This document shows, piece after piece, positions 9,679 through 19,616 of a stretch of 64,000 nucleotides of DNA. Source of the stretch: Shewanella sp. SR44-3 (GTDB lineage: Bacteria; Pseudomonadota; Gammaproteobacteria; Enterobacterales; Shewanellaceae); NCBI RefSeq assembly GCF_014163735.1, contig NZ_JACJDV010000001.1, forward strand, positions 62,001 to 126,000, read 5' to 3'. The first letter of the stretch is position 1. Every line of letters starts with the position of its first letter. The translations under genes were made by a program, and so were the position numbers. The notes under the pieces are model-generated. The model was not told where the DNA came from, did no database searches, and saw nothing but the letters and a program-made list of their open reading frames with translations.

Positions 9679-10424
9679 TAATCAAGCTGCGCCATAACGT
9701 CATCGGAAATCTCGGCGTTATGATACACCTCTTGCACATCATCATGATCTTCTAAGGTATCGATAAGACGCAAGAATTTCTCTGCGGTTTCAAGGTCAAG
9801 CTCGGCTTTAAGTGAGGCCAGCATGGTGACTTCGGCATTAAGGGCTGTTAAACCTGCACTGTCCAATGCATCTTTCACTTTGCCAAAACTGTCTGGGCTT
9901 GTGAGCACATCTATAGAGCCATCATCATGGCTTATCACATCTTCGGCGCCCGCATCCAATGCTTGCTCCATCAAGACATCTTCATCATTGCTGTTATCAA
10001 AAGAGATGATGCCAGATTTTGTAAACAAATAAGCCACCGAGCCGTCTGTACCTAAATTACCGCCGGATTTATTAAAGGCATTGCGTACACCCGATACGGT
10101 GCGGTTACGGTTATCGGTCATGGTTTCTACCATCACCGCCGTGCCGCCTGGGCCATAGCCTTCGTAAATAATGGTTTCTAACTGTTGACCGTCCAGCTCG
10201 CCGGCGCCGCGTTTAATGGCGCGCTCAACCGTGTCGCGGGTCATATTGTTTGACAGGGATTTATCTATGGCGGCGCGAAGTCTAGGATTGGCGTCGGGAT
10301 CTGAGCCGCCTTCACGGGCTGCGACCGTTAACTCACGAATAAATTTAGTGAAAAGTTTGCCACGCTTAGCGTCTTGCGCTGCCTTGCGATGCCTAATATT
10401 GGCCCATTTGCTATGACCTGCCAT
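9678..10424 (-). CDS. yebC: YebC/PmpR-family protein
   Basis: A 248-residue member of the YebC/TACO1 family, described variously as a DNA-binding regulator and as a factor that relieves ribosome stalling. The family N-terminus [23 protein letters not shown] is intact, and [21 protein letters not shown] sits in the middle. The start has an excellent AAGGAG sequence 7 nt upstream. It heads the ruvCAB group, a common bacterial arrangement. The aspS terminator ends only about 17 nt before its start codon, so its promoter must overlap the end of aspS or it depends on readthrough. Confidence 0.96.
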   Translation of the reverse strand: MAGHSKWANIRHRKAAQDAKRGKLFTKFIRELTVAAREGGSDPDANPRLRAAIDKSLSNNMTRDTVERAIKRGAGELDGQQLETIIYEGYGPGGTAVMVETMTDNRNRTVSGVRNAFNKSGGNLGTDGSVAYLFTKSGIISFDNSNDEDVLMEQALDAGAEDVISHDDGSIDVLTSPDSFGKVKDALDSAGLTALNAEVTMLASLKAELDLETAEKFLRLIDTLEDHDDVQEVYHNAEISDDVMAQLD

Positions 10425-10440
10425 ATTACTTCTCCTTTGC

Positions 10441-10471
10441 TATAAAAACAGACCGAGGCATAAGCCTCGGT
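10441..10471 (-). terminator. Intrinsic terminator of aspS
   Basis: Perfect 8-bp stem ACCGAGGC/GCCTCGGT with a 4-nt loop (10452-10471), followed on the minus strand by CTGTTTTTATA. It lies between aspS and yebC, directly before the yebC ribosome binding site. Confidence 0.88.
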
Positions 10472-10513
10472 ACTGGGTAACACCTTTTAACTATGCCTAA
10501 CAGGCTGTGAAGC

Positions 10514-12295
10514 TTATTCAGCGTCTGCAGCTTTCACTTTTTCAATAACCTTGATGCCTAGCTCAGTTAACTGAGCTGGGTTAGCAAAACCAGGGGCATT
10601 TGTTAATGGACACGCCGCTGTGGTGGTTTTCGGGAAAGCCATCACATCGCGGATTGAGCTTGCGCCCGTCATTAGCATTATGATGCGATCAAGACCAAAG
10701 GCTAAACCTGCGTGTGGCGGCGTGCCATAACGCAGGGCTTCAAGTAAGAAACCAAACTTCTCTTTGGCTTCTTCTTCTTCAATACCCAAAATACGGAATA
10801 CAGCGCTTTGCATTTCAGCGTTATGAATACGCACTGAACCGCCGCCTAATTCACAACCGTTTAATACCATGTCATAAGCATCTGACACTCGGTTAGCTGG
10901 GTTGGCTTCAAGTTCAGCCGCCGTTACGCCGCGAGGCGCGGTAAACGGGTGGTGTACTGCGTGGAAACCGCCGTTAATTTTTTCAAACATCGGGAAGTCG
11001 ATAACCCAAAGTGGACGCCACTGACCTTCAAGTAAGTCAAAATCTTCACCGGCTTTTAAGCGCAATGCGCCCATGGCTTCGGCAACTACGTTGGCTTTGT
11101 CGGCACCAAATAAAATGATGTCGCCAGTTTGTGCACCAGTGCGGCTGATGATGTCATTAACGATTGATTCAGTTAAGAACTTAAGCACTGGCGATTGAAT
11201 GCCCTCCATGCCTGCGGCTAAATCATTTATTTTCATCCATGCTAGGCCTTTGGCGCCATAGATGCCAACAAACTTAGTGTAATCATCAATTTGCTTACGT
11301 GAAAGCGTGGCTCCATTTGGAATACGCAGCGCAGCAACGCGGCCTTCCTCATCGTTAGCTGGGCCATTAAATACTGCAAACTCTACGTCTTTTAGTAAGT
11401 CAGCAACGTCCACCAACTCAAGTGGGTTACGTAAATCTGGCTTGTCTGATCCAAAACGGCGCATCGCTTCGTTATAGGTCATGCGAGGGAACTCGCCTAA
11501 GTCCACATTCAATAGCTCAAGGAACAAACCGCGCATCATTTCTTCGGTTTTGACCATCACTTGCTCTGATGTCATAAACGAGGTTTCGATATCGATTTGG
11601 GTAAATTCTGGTTGACGGTCAGCACGTAAGTCTTCATCACGGAAGCACTTAACGATTTGATAATAACGGTCAAACCCTGACATCATTAACAACTGTTTGA
11701 ACAGCTGTGGCGACTGAGGCAAGGCAAAGAACTGACCTTTATAGGTACGGCTTGGCACTAAGTAATCGCGGGCACCTTCTGGGGTTGCCTTAGTTAAAAT
11801 CGGGGTTTCTATGTCCAAGAAGCCGTTACTATCTAAGAAGCGACGCACGGAACTTGTGACTTTAGCGCGGAAAATCAGACGTTCGGCCATTTCTGGGCGG
11901 CGTAAATCTAAATAACGGTACTTAAGACGTTGCTCTTCACTGTTATTCTGGTGATTGTCCATGCTCAATGGCAATGGCGCTGAGGCATTGATAATGGTTA
12001 AGCCTTTGCCTAACACTTCAATTTCACCGGTTTTCATTTGGCTGTTGATTTGGCTGTCAGGACGGGCGCGAACTAAGCCTGTGACTTGAACACAAAACTC
12101 ACCGCGTAAGCTACTGGCTACATCGAAGACGTCTTTAAGATCAGGATCATAGACGACTTGCACTAAGCCTTCTCTATCACGCAAATCCAAGAACACCACC
12201 CCACCTAAGTCACGGCTACGGTTAACCCAACCGACTAAGGTAACTTCTTGACCAAGATGAGACTTATTGATGTCTCCACAATAATGACTTCGCAT
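10514..12295 (-). CDS. aspS: Aspartyl-tRNA synthetase
   Basis: Class II synthetase that charges tRNA-Asp. The 593-residue length is typical of bacterial AspRS. The OB-fold anticodon-binding domain comes first ([20 protein letters not shown]), then motif 2 ([19 protein letters not shown]), the bacterial GAD insertion (about 285-415), and motif 3 ([13 protein letters not shown]). The gene appears monocistronic, with a candidate promoter about 60 nt upstream and a strong terminator downstream. Confidence 0.98.
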   Translation of the reverse strand: MRSHYCGDINKSHLGQEVTLVGWVNRSRDLGGVVFLDLRDREGLVQVVYDPDLKDVFDVASSLRGEFCVQVTGLVRARPDSQINSQMKTGEIEVLGKGLTIINASAPLPLSMDNHQNNSEEQRLKYRYLDLRRPEMAERLIFRAKVTSSVRRFLDSNGFLDIETPILTKATPEGARDYLVPSRTYKGQFFALPQSPQLFKQLLMMSGFDRYYQIVKCFRDEDLRADRQPEFTQIDIETSFMTSEQVMVKTEEMMRGLFLELLNVDLGEFPRMTYNEAMRRFGSDKPDLRNPLELVDVADLLKDVEFAVFNGPANDEEGRVAALRIPNGATLSRKQIDDYTKFVGIYGAKGLAWMKINDLAAGMEGIQSPVLKFLTESIVNDIISRTGAQTGDIILFGADKANVVAEAMGALRLKAGEDFDLLEGQWRPLWVIDFPMFEKINGGFHAVHHPFTAPRGVTAAELEANPANRVSDAYDMVLNGCELGGGSVRIHNAEMQSAVFRILGIEEEEAKEKFGFLLEALRYGTPPHAGLAFGLDRIIMLMTGASSIRDVMAFPKTTTAACPLTNAPGFANPAQLTELGIKVIEKVKAADAE

Positions 12296-12354
12296 TCAAC
12301 CTTATCCTTTAATCTAAAAAACCATACGGCTTATAAAAACCTTTATTGGGCGGC

Positions 12355-12382
12355 ATTATAGTAAAAAAATGCCCGCAACCAA
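12355..12382 (-). promoter_or_regulatory. Candidate sigma-70 promoter of aspS
   Basis: On the minus strand, TATAAT at 12360-12355 is preceded after 16 nt by TTGGTT (12382-12377). The predicted transcript start is near 12348, giving a leader of about 50 nt. The -10 is a consensus match and the -35 matches at its TTG. Confidence 0.55.
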
Positions 12383-12509
12383 AGCACTTAAACTCTGATG
12401 TTTGCCAGTATTGAGTAGATTAACCACTTTGACCATAACCTTAAGGCAAGTATTTGAGATTGTGCTTACTGTATGGCTAAAAAGCACTCAAAAGCGGTGA
12501 GTTAATCAT

Positions 12510-15308
12510 CTAACACTCAGAATGCTTATCTTGATACATCAGTCGGTCTGCGATGCGCATTAAGCTGATGGCGTCATCGGCATCATCGGGATAGATAGCA
12601 ATCCCGATACTGGCCCCCACTTTCACATCAGTGTCATTAACCTTAAAGGCTTTAGCAAGTGCTGAGTGAATCGCACTTTCTACTAACTTAGCGTGCTCCA
12701 AGCTCTCGATATTATTTAATAACACCACAAACTCATCACCACCAAAACGGGCTAAGGTGTCTGATTGCCTAAACAATTGATTCAAACGCGCGGCAACTTG
12801 AACCAGCAAGGCATCCCCTACTGGGTGACCGTGGGTGTCGTTAACCTGTTTTAAACCCTCTAAATCGATGAACATAAGTGCGAATTTGTATTCACTGCGA
12901 TAATGGGATAACACCGCTTGCTGCAATCTGTCATCCAGTAAATTACGATTAGGCAGCTCAGTTAAACTGTCATATTGCGCCATGTGTGTTAAGGCCAGCT
13001 CAGCGTGTTTACGGCGGATAATTTCTGCCTTTAAGCGCCGATTAATCAGCAAGGTTGTAACAACAATCACAGATACGATACTTAAGACAATCAAAGAGAT
13101 AAAAAGCCACTGCAGGTATTTGCTAAATTCAGACTCAAGTTCAACCGAGACCCATTTTTGATTGATTTGCTGCTGCATCGGCTCATCTATGCTACTAAGG
13201 GCACGATTAAGAGGCCCAAGCAGTGGCGCTATGCCTGGATAGATCCCAACATGGCTTTGACGTTGAGCGAGATCGGTTAATACGGCAATTTTTAAGTTAG
13301 GGTATTCATAATGTTTAAGGGCACTTGCCAAGATCACCACTTGTTCAATCAAGACATCCACTTTATTTTGTGATACTAAGGTAAGCCCATGTTTAATGTC
13401 TTTCACTAGCACTATGTTCAAGCCAGGATATTGGCCGATTAACTCTTTAATCAAGTTATAGCCTTCAACAACTGCGACTCGTTTGCCATTAAGTTGGTTT
13501 AAATCGAACACGCTGGCTTGATTGAAATTGCTCACCAATGCCCAAGGAGATGGCCAATAAGGCGCTGAAAATAGCATGTCTCGCTCCCTGTGTTTGCCAA
13601 CGCTAGCCACAAGCTGAATATTCCCTTGCACTAAATCTTGCAGCAACAGTGACCAATTATCATAAGCTACGGGGTTAATGGTTATGCCAAGTTGCTTTTG
13701 AATAATTTGCCGAACATCATTATTTATCCCAAAGAACTCACCGTTATCGCCTTGAAACTCCATGGGCGCCCATTCCTTTAAATATCCCATCTTTATCGCC
13801 CCTAAACTGTCTAGATACTGACGTTCTTGAGTTGATAGTATTATTTGAGTACTTTCACTTTGGCTACGCCTGTCTTCTGGGTTGATAAGCCATTTTTGCT
13901 CAATTTTAGCTAACTCTTGCTGTTTAATAAGCTTAAAGCCTGCTTGAATACGATCCACTAGACCACTGTCCTCAAGTCGAGTCAGACTGTACATTTGAGT
14001 TTCAAAATCAAGGCCATCAAATTGGTGGAAATTCGCCCAGATCTTATGTTTCAATAAATAGTGACGGGTCATAGCACCAGCTGCGATAAACCCTGAAATT
14101 GAGCCTTTGTTAATCGCCTCTAGCATCAAATCAAGGTTGTCATAAAACTTGATATGTACCCCTGGCAGTTGAGCTGTGATCTGGGAAAGGTAGGGTGCTG
14201 TAGGAAACACTCCGATCCGCAGGCCTTTGAGATCGGTTTTCTTTTTTATTGGGGTAAGGTGCATAAAAAGTCGGCTTTTAAGGCTAAAAATCTGCCATGC
14301 CTGCTTAAGTCCAGTATTGAGCTCCTGACTTTCAGGGTAAGCCATATGCACATCAGCATTACCTTGCCTCACATCATTAATTGAGTCTGTCATATTGCTG
14401 ACTAAAAACTCAATATTAATGCCTGTCTTTTCAGACCAAAGCCGCCAAATGTCCACAAACATGCCGTAGGGCTGGCCATCTACGCCAATATCCATGTAAG
14501 GCTCAACACCAGCTTGCGCGGCAATGACTATGCCAGTGGTTTTTCTATGGTAGCCAAGCCAGCGACGTTCAATCCGTTCAATATCCAGGGGCGTTAATAG
14601 GCTAAAGCCTTCATTTATCGTGCTAATTAACCCTGGATCATCTGAACCTATTGCGGGTGCTAGGCTAGCATTTTCAATCAAAATACGGGTCGAGGCGCTA
14701 AAGCTTTCACCGATGTTTTTTTCAAGCACTAACCCACGCTGGTAACCCTCGATAGCAGCAAAAACATAGACTTCGCCTTTAGATACGCCCTCTAACATGG
14801 CTTCTCGATTAAGGTAGCGACGAAAAGTAAGTTTAGGTTCAATGGCTTTCAAGGTACTTTCGTGGGATGAGCCCGCCACCACCCCAATTTGAAATGGAAT
14901 AAGCTGTTGGATACTGGTTTTGGCCGCGATATCTGAATGCAAATACAAATAACTATTAATGGTGCTGATAGGGTTGGCGAAATGATAACGTTGTTGGCGC
15001 GGCGCCGTGATAGCCATGCCCACATGGATTGTATTTGGGTTTTTGTGGATTTGGTTTAAGCTGTCTCGCCAATGGCGGGCCACAAACACCACCTCAATAC
15101 CAGTTTTAATTGACCACTGACGCCATAGATCCACTAATAATCCTGCTGGCTCACCTTCTTCAGTTAAAAACTGGAGCGGATAGCTGCCCTCACCTAACAC
15201 TAATGTCAATGGCGCTTCTTGGCTCAATGTCGGCTTAAGCGTAACCGCCTCGAGATTGCTGCTAAGCAGAAGAAACACGCAGCTAAGTATTAGGGTGAGC
15301 CATTTCAT
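12510..15308 (-). CDS. Membrane diguanylate cyclase with three periplasmic SBP3 domains
   Basis: Predicted c-di-GMP synthase. From the ATG at 15308 it has 932 residues: a signal segment (1-22), three tandem solute-binding (SBP_bac_3) domains at about 33-253, 258-475 and 505-722, a membrane helix (about 733-755), a short coiled segment, and a GGDEF domain (about 780-925). The catalytic GGDEF is at 856-860 with an intact RxxD inhibitory site (847-850). An upstream in-frame ATG at 15413 would hide the signal peptide behind 35 residues. The ligand is unknown; amino acids are the usual SBP3 ligands. A weak hairpin near 12482-12502 may terminate it. Confidence 0.88.
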   Translation of the reverse strand: MKWLTLILSCVFLLLSSNLEAVTLKPTLSQEAPLTLVLGEGSYPLQFLTEEGEPAGLLVDLWRQWSIKTGIEVVFVARHWRDSLNQIHKNPNTIHVGMAITAPRQQRYHFANPISTINSYLYLHSDIAAKTSIQQLIPFQIGVVAGSSHESTLKAIEPKLTFRRYLNREAMLEGVSKGEVYVFAAIEGYQRGLVLEKNIGESFSASTRILIENASLAPAIGSDDPGLISTINEGFSLLTPLDIERIERRWLGYHRKTTGIVIAAQAGVEPYMDIGVDGQPYGMFVDIWRLWSEKTGINIEFLVSNMTDSINDVRQGNADVHMAYPESQELNTGLKQAWQIFSLKSRLFMHLTPIKKKTDLKGLRIGVFPTAPYLSQITAQLPGVHIKFYDNLDLMLEAINKGSISGFIAAGAMTRHYLLKHKIWANFHQFDGLDFETQMYSLTRLEDSGLVDRIQAGFKLIKQQELAKIEQKWLINPEDRRSQSESTQIILSTQERQYLDSLGAIKMGYLKEWAPMEFQGDNGEFFGINNDVRQIIQKQLGITINPVAYDNWSLLLQDLVQGNIQLVASVGKHRERDMLFSAPYWPSPWALVSNFNQASVFDLNQLNGKRVAVVEGYNLIKELIGQYPGLNIVLVKDIKHGLTLVSQNKVDVLIEQVVILASALKHYEYPNLKIAVLTDLAQRQSHVGIYPGIAPLLGPLNRALSSIDEPMQQQINQKWVSVELESEFSKYLQWLFISLIVLSIVSVIVVTTLLINRRLKAEIIRRKHAELALTHMAQYDSLTELPNRNLLDDRLQQAVLSHYRSEYKFALMFIDLEGLKQVNDTHGHPVGDALLVQVAARLNQLFRQSDTLARFGGDEFVVLLNNIESLEHAKLVESAIHSALAKAFKVNDTDVKVGASIGIAIYPDDADDAISLMRIADRLMYQDKHSEC

Positions 15309-15522
15309 AACGATAATTTTGCCTCTAAATAAAATGTTCTTCTTGATTTGAAAAAAATAATAAACTGAATTAATTACTGGCTCATTTAAGGATTTCACTC
15401 CCTTAAAGGTCATATCTTTAGGTTAACTCAGATAAATTACAATTAACTTACCTATAATTCACCTTTATTTCGCAATAAACGCCTTTTTGGTAAAAAAAAG
15501 TCGCAAAATACCAGTAGGATAC

Positions 15523-15552
15523 TTGCTGGGATTGAATAGGATTAGCTAAAAT
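15523..15552 (+). promoter_or_regulatory. Candidate sigma-70 promoter of cmoAB
   Basis: TTGCTG (15523-15528) and TAAAAT (15547-15552) are spaced by 18 nt, about 30 nt before the cmoA start. It is the only good match in the interval shared with the divergent cyclase gene. Confidence 0.5.
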
Positions 15553-15581
15553 AGCAGCCTAACTTTTTTAACTGTTTAACG

Positions 15582-16313
15582 ATGAATTCTAAACAAGATA
15601 AGATCTACGCTACGCCAGCTGAAACCATCAGTGACTTTCAATTTGATAGTCGTGTTGCTGGTGTGTTCAATGACATGATCCGCCGCTCGGTTCCTGGCTA
15701 TAACCAGATCATAGCGACCTTAGGTGATTTTGCTCGTCGCTACGTGACGCCAAATAGCAAGGTGTATGATTTGGGCAGTTCATTAGGTTCGGCCACGTTA
15801 AGCATTCGTCGCCAAATTGAAGGCCGTCAGTGCCAGATCATCGCCATAGATAACAGCGAGTCTATGATAGCGCGCTGCCAAGAGAATTTAGCGGCTTACG
15901 TCAGCGATACTCAAGTGCAATTAATTTGTGATGATATCCGTAATGTGCAGATTAGTAATGCGTCCATGGTGGTGCTTAACTTTACTTTGCAGTTTCTGCC
16001 GCCAGAGGACAGAGATATCTTAATAAAGCGCATCTATGACGGCATGCTGCCAGGCGGTATATTAGTCTTATCTGAAAAAGTGAAGTTTGCCGATCCCTCC
16101 ATCCAAGATTTATTGGATGAGCAGCACCTGGATTTTAAACGCGCCAATGGATACAGTGAGTTAGAAATCAGTCAAAAGCGCAGCGCCCTTGAAAATGTGA
16201 TGCGAACTGATACATTAGTACAGCATCAACAACGGGTAACCGACAGTGGCTTTGGCCATTTTAGTGTTTGGTTCCAATGTTTTAATTTTGCATCTATGGT
16301 GGCAATTAAGTGA
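15582..16313 (+). CDS. cmoA: Carboxy-S-adenosyl-L-methionine synthase CmoA
   Basis: Makes carboxy-SAM from SAM and prephenate for wobble uridine modification. The 243-residue protein has the Rossmann motif [16 protein letters not shown] near 60-76 and the family segment [25 protein letters not shown] (start of which is at residue 8), with [11 protein letters not shown] after it. Its stop overlaps the cmoB start by 4 nt, as expected for a coupled pair. Confidence 0.96.
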   Translation: MNSKQDKIYATPAETISDFQFDSRVAGVFNDMIRRSVPGYNQIIATLGDFARRYVTPNSKVYDLGSSLGSATLSIRRQIEGRQCQIIAIDNSESMIARCQENLAAYVSDTQVQLICDDIRNVQISNASMVVLNFTLQFLPPEDRDILIKRIYDGMLPGGILVLSEKVKFADPSIQDLLDEQHLDFKRANGYSELEISQKRSALENVMRTDTLVQHQQRVTDSGFGHFSVWFQCFNFASMVAIK

Positions 16314-17302
16314 TTAGCTTTAGTTCTTTCTATCAACAAATTGCCGATTCTAACCTGCAACATTGGCTAGAAGATTTACCGGCTATTCTTGGTAAGTGGC
16401 AACGCGAACACAAACATGGCAATTTACCCAAATGGGAAAAAGTCCTTAATAAGCTAAACTATGCTGCACCTGATACCTTAGATTTTACTGGCAGTGTGAC
16501 TATTGGTAGCGGCACCCAATTAAGTTCGGGACAACAGCAAAAACTAGAAAATCTATTAGTGCTGTTTAAGCCATGGCGTAAAGGACCGTTTAATGTTCAC
16601 GGTATCGAGATTGATACTGAATGGCGCAGTGATTGGAAATGGGAGCGAGTGCGAAAGCATATTTCTCCGCTGAATAAGCGCACTGTCCTCGACGTAGGCT
16701 GTGGCAGTGGTTATCACATGTGGCGTATGCTGGGTGATGGTGCAGAGCGGGTGGTAGGCATCGACCCATCGCCATTATTTTTGTGCCAGTTCGAAGCCAT
16801 AAAACGGCTCGCTGGTAACCAACACCCAGTGCATTTATTGCCTTTAGGCATAGAAGAATTACCGCCATTGGATGCCTTTGATACGGTATTTTCCATGGGC
16901 GTGTTATATCACAGACGCTCCCCTATTGATCACTTGTACCAATTAAGGGACCAGTTGCGGATGGGCGGTGAGTTAGTGTTAGAAACCTTAGTCATAGACG
17001 GTGATGAAAATACCGTGCTGGTGCCTAAAGATAGATACGGCAAGATGAATAATGTCTGGTTTCTACCTTCAGTAGCGGCGCTGATGTTATGGCTTAAGAA
17101 ATGTGACTTTACCGATATACGTTGTGTTGATGTGGACACCACCTCATTAGCAGAACAACGCAGCACAGCATGGATGCAAAATGAATCTTTGGTGGATTAT
17201 CTTGATCCAAAAGATATAAATCTGACTGTTGAGGGCTATCCAGCGCCCAAAAGAGCGACGATAATCGCCACCAAGAATCAACCTAATTCTGATTTAATTT
17301 AG
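16310..17302 (+). CDS. cmoB: tRNA U34 carboxymethyltransferase CmoB
   Basis: Transfers the carboxymethyl group of carboxy-SAM to 5-hydroxyuridine-34 of tRNA. The 330-residue protein (E. coli 323) has the SAM motif [16 protein letters not shown], the fold segment VVGIDPS, and [16 protein letters not shown]. The start GTG/ATG region at 16310 overlaps cmoA (ATTAAGTGATTAG context), giving a start at the GTG. Only 23 nt separate its stop from the next gene's preferred start, so the envelope genes that follow may share its transcript. Confidence 0.96.
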   Translation: MISFSSFYQQIADSNLQHWLEDLPAILGKWQREHKHGNLPKWEKVLNKLNYAAPDTLDFTGSVTIGSGTQLSSGQQQKLENLLVLFKPWRKGPFNVHGIEIDTEWRSDWKWERVRKHISPLNKRTVLDVGCGSGYHMWRMLGDGAERVVGIDPSPLFLCQFEAIKRLAGNQHPVHLLPLGIEELPPLDAFDTVFSMGVLYHRRSPIDHLYQLRDQLRMGGELVLETLVIDGDENTVLVPKDRYGKMNNVWFLPSVAALMLWLKKCDFTDIRCVDVDTTSLAEQRSTAWMQNESLVDYLDPKDINLTVEGYPAPKRATIIATKNQPNSDLI

Positions 17303-17325
17303 CAACACACATGACAGGAAATAAC

Positions 17326-18099
17326 ATGTTTAAGCAGTTAATCGCTCTATCCGTTGCTACAGCGCTTGTTTCAGGCTGTGCCATACCTCAGCCAGTACCA
17401 AAAGTGCCTAGCCTTACCAATGCTGAGCTTATTACTGGGCTTGCTGATTCCCAAGCTAAAATCATCGATGCCTTTGAAGCGCAGTGTACCAAGAATGATA
17501 TGGCCATGGCTGCGATGACCGCCGAGATGAATCAACTTAAGTCCCAAGTTGGTGCATCTATGGCACAGAAACCTAAAACTATCTATATGCCTGCCCCAGT
17601 GCAAAAAGTCGCGCCGATTATTCAGCAATGCCCTGAATCGCTAACTGGTGAGAAATTCCTATTAGGCGAACTGGAAAGCGTGTATATAGATGAGGTTAAA
17701 ACACAATTCGCGACTCGCATTGATACTGGCGCGGAATCATCTTCTTTAGATGCTAGAAACATAGTGTTATTTGAGCGCAATGGCGTTGAATGGGTACGTT
17801 TTGATGTCATGACTAATGGCCCAGATCAGCCAGGCAATACTTACGAATCAAAAGTCGAACGTTTCGTGCGCATCAAACAAGATGCCAGCACTGGCGATGA
17901 CCGTCGTCCCGTGATCCATGCCCATCTTAAAATAGGTAAATACTCAGCCGAAACCGACCTTAACCTTACTGACCGCAGCCACTTAGATTTTCCGCTGTTG
18001 CTGGGGCGCAAATTTATGAAAGACATCGCTATTGTGGACGTAGGTCAGACTTACATTCATGGTAAAGCTAACAATCAAGTCACAACCGTAATCAAATAG
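17326..18099 (+). CDS. Retropepsin-like protease-family lipoprotein (RimB/PF05618 type)
   Basis: Predicted lipoprotein with a retropepsin-like domain, the family often named ATP-dependent zinc protease. From the ATG at 17326, which follows AGGAA by 6 nt, it has 257 residues: signal peptide with lipobox LVSGC (Cys18), a helical stretch (30-80), a proline-rich linker, and the conserved domain from about 113. The aspartic-protease-like motif is RIDTGAESSSLDA (Asp133), with a later DFPLLLGRKFMKD. An ATG at 17311 would add five residues. It opens a module with the IT7 protein and ATP-grasp ligase that follow. Activity is inferred from the family only. Confidence 0.85.
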   Translation: MFKQLIALSVATALVSGCAIPQPVPKVPSLTNAELITGLADSQAKIIDAFEAQCTKNDMAMAAMTAEMNQLKSQVGASMAQKPKTIYMPAPVQKVAPIIQQCPESLTGEKFLLGELESVYIDEVKTQFATRIDTGAESSSLDARNIVLFERNGVEWVRFDVMTNGPDQPGNTYESKVERFVRIKQDASTGDDRRPVIHAHLKIGKYSAETDLNLTDRSHLDFPLLLGRKFMKDIAIVDVGQTYIHGKANNQVTTVIK

Positions 18100-18107
18100 G
18101 AACTGCA

Positions 18108-19616
18108 ATGCATTCTCGTAAACCTTTTTACATTTTTGTGGCATTACTTTTTATCGTTGGCATCGCTGCCAGCGTGTATCGTGGGATAGAGCACAAAGTT
18201 CCTTTTGTACCCGGTGAGCAAGTTCAAAGTTGGTCTGTGGATGCCAAAGTCAGTTTCTCAGGCCGTGGAAAACCTGCTGAAGTGTCATTTTCATTACCTC
18301 AAGATCCAGCCTTTGATGTGTTAGTTGAAAACGCATCATCACCAGGTTATGGCTTAAACATTACCGATAGCACGGAAAATCGCCGCGCCGTTTGGTCTAT
18401 CCGCGAAGCAACAGGTCCCCAAGCCCTGTATTATCGTGTCACGTTAGTGCCAACCGGTAAGCTTGATATCGTGGAAGAGCTAGAACCTGCCCCCCCTGAA
18501 GCCTACATTTGGCCGGTGACAGAAAAGCTTGCCGCCGAGCAGATCATCGATGACGTTTGGGGCCGTAGCGCCACTAACTTGTCTTTTGCTCAGCAGTTGA
18601 TGGGGCTTATCAATGACACTAACCAAAGTCAAAATATGTCTTTGCTTCTGGCAACCAACAGCGCCACTAAGCTGTTTTTGCAAATGCTGCACAGCAAAGG
18701 CGTGCCTGCAAAACCTGTGAGCGGCTTATTACTTGAAGATCAACGTCGTCGTCAGCAACTGAGTGACTATGTACATGTCTACAACCAAGGCAAGTGGGAA
18801 TTGTTTGATGTGAACAACAACAAACAAGGCCGTGGTCAAAACCTTATCTTGTGGGAGTTTGGCGATAATTCAGTTTTAGACGTCATTGGTGCATCTAATT
18901 CTCAAGTGAATTTCTCCATGTTACAAGAGACTCGCTCAGCGTTAGCGACGTCTATCGACATGCTATCAAACACTGGCACCTTAGATTTCTCTCTCTATCA
19001 ATTGCCGCTAGAAGAGCAAAGCACTTTTAAGGGTATTTTGTTGATCCCTATCGGGGTATTAGTGGTGGTGTTCCTGCGCGTTATCGTCGGGATCAAGACT
19101 TCGGGTACCTTTATGCCAGTGTTAATCGCCTTGGCATTTATTCAAACCACATTATTAACCGGATTAATTGGCTTCTTATTGATTGTGGCTTTCGGATTAA
19201 TGATCCGTTCATACTTATCGACCTTGAACTTATTGCTCATCTCGCGAATATCAGCGGTGATCATTGTGGTAATTTTCATCATCGGCTTGTTCACGCTTAT
19301 TTCTTACAAATTGGGCTTAAGTGAAGGCTTAACGATTACCTTCTTCCCGATGATTATTTTGGCTTGGACCATCGAGCGTATGTCGATATTGTGGGAGGAA
19401 GAAGGCCCTAAGAAAGTCTTTGCCTCTGGCGGTGGCAGTTTATTTGTCGCAACGTTGGCCTATTTAGCCATGGACAACATTTGGATCCAGCACTGGGTAT
19501 ATAACTTCCTTGGAATACATTTAGTGATCTTAGCGTTAGTCCTCATAATGGGCCAATACACAGGTTACCGTTTGACTGAGCTTAAGCGCTTCAAGCCTTT
19601 AGCTGGAGACAAATAA
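18108..19616 (+). CDS. Inactive transglutaminase fused to seven membrane helices (IT7)
   Basis: A 502-residue membrane protein. An N-terminal anchor helix (about 5-24) leads to a periplasmic transglutaminase-like domain (about 40-285) and then a block of roughly seven membrane helices (about 302-490). The transglutaminase core lacks an obvious catalytic Cys-His-Asp set; the position before LFLQMLHSKGVPAKPVSG has no cysteine. This matches the family named inactive transglutaminase/7TM. A ribosome site AGGAA precedes the start by 5 nt, and the stop overlaps the next start as TAATG. Known comparative genomics ties it to RimK-like ligases and retropepsins. Confidence 0.85.
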   Translation: MHSRKPFYIFVALLFIVGIAASVYRGIEHKVPFVPGEQVQSWSVDAKVSFSGRGKPAEVSFSLPQDPAFDVLVENASSPGYGLNITDSTENRRAVWSIREATGPQALYYRVTLVPTGKLDIVEELEPAPPEAYIWPVTEKLAAEQIIDDVWGRSATNLSFAQQLMGLINDTNQSQNMSLLLATNSATKLFLQMLHSKGVPAKPVSGLLLEDQRRRQQLSDYVHVYNQGKWELFDVNNNKQGRGQNLILWEFGDNSVLDVIGASNSQVNFSMLQETRSALATSIDMLSNTGTLDFSLYQLPLEEQSTFKGILLIPIGVLVVVFLRVIVGIKTSGTFMPVLIALAFIQTTLLTGLIGFLLIVAFGLMIRSYLSTLNLLLISRISAVIIVVIFIIGLFTLISYKLGLSEGLTITFFPMIILAWTIERMSILWEEEGPKKVFASGGGSLFVATLAYLAMDNIWIQHWVYNFLGIHLVILALVLIMGQYTGYRLTELKRFKPLAGDK

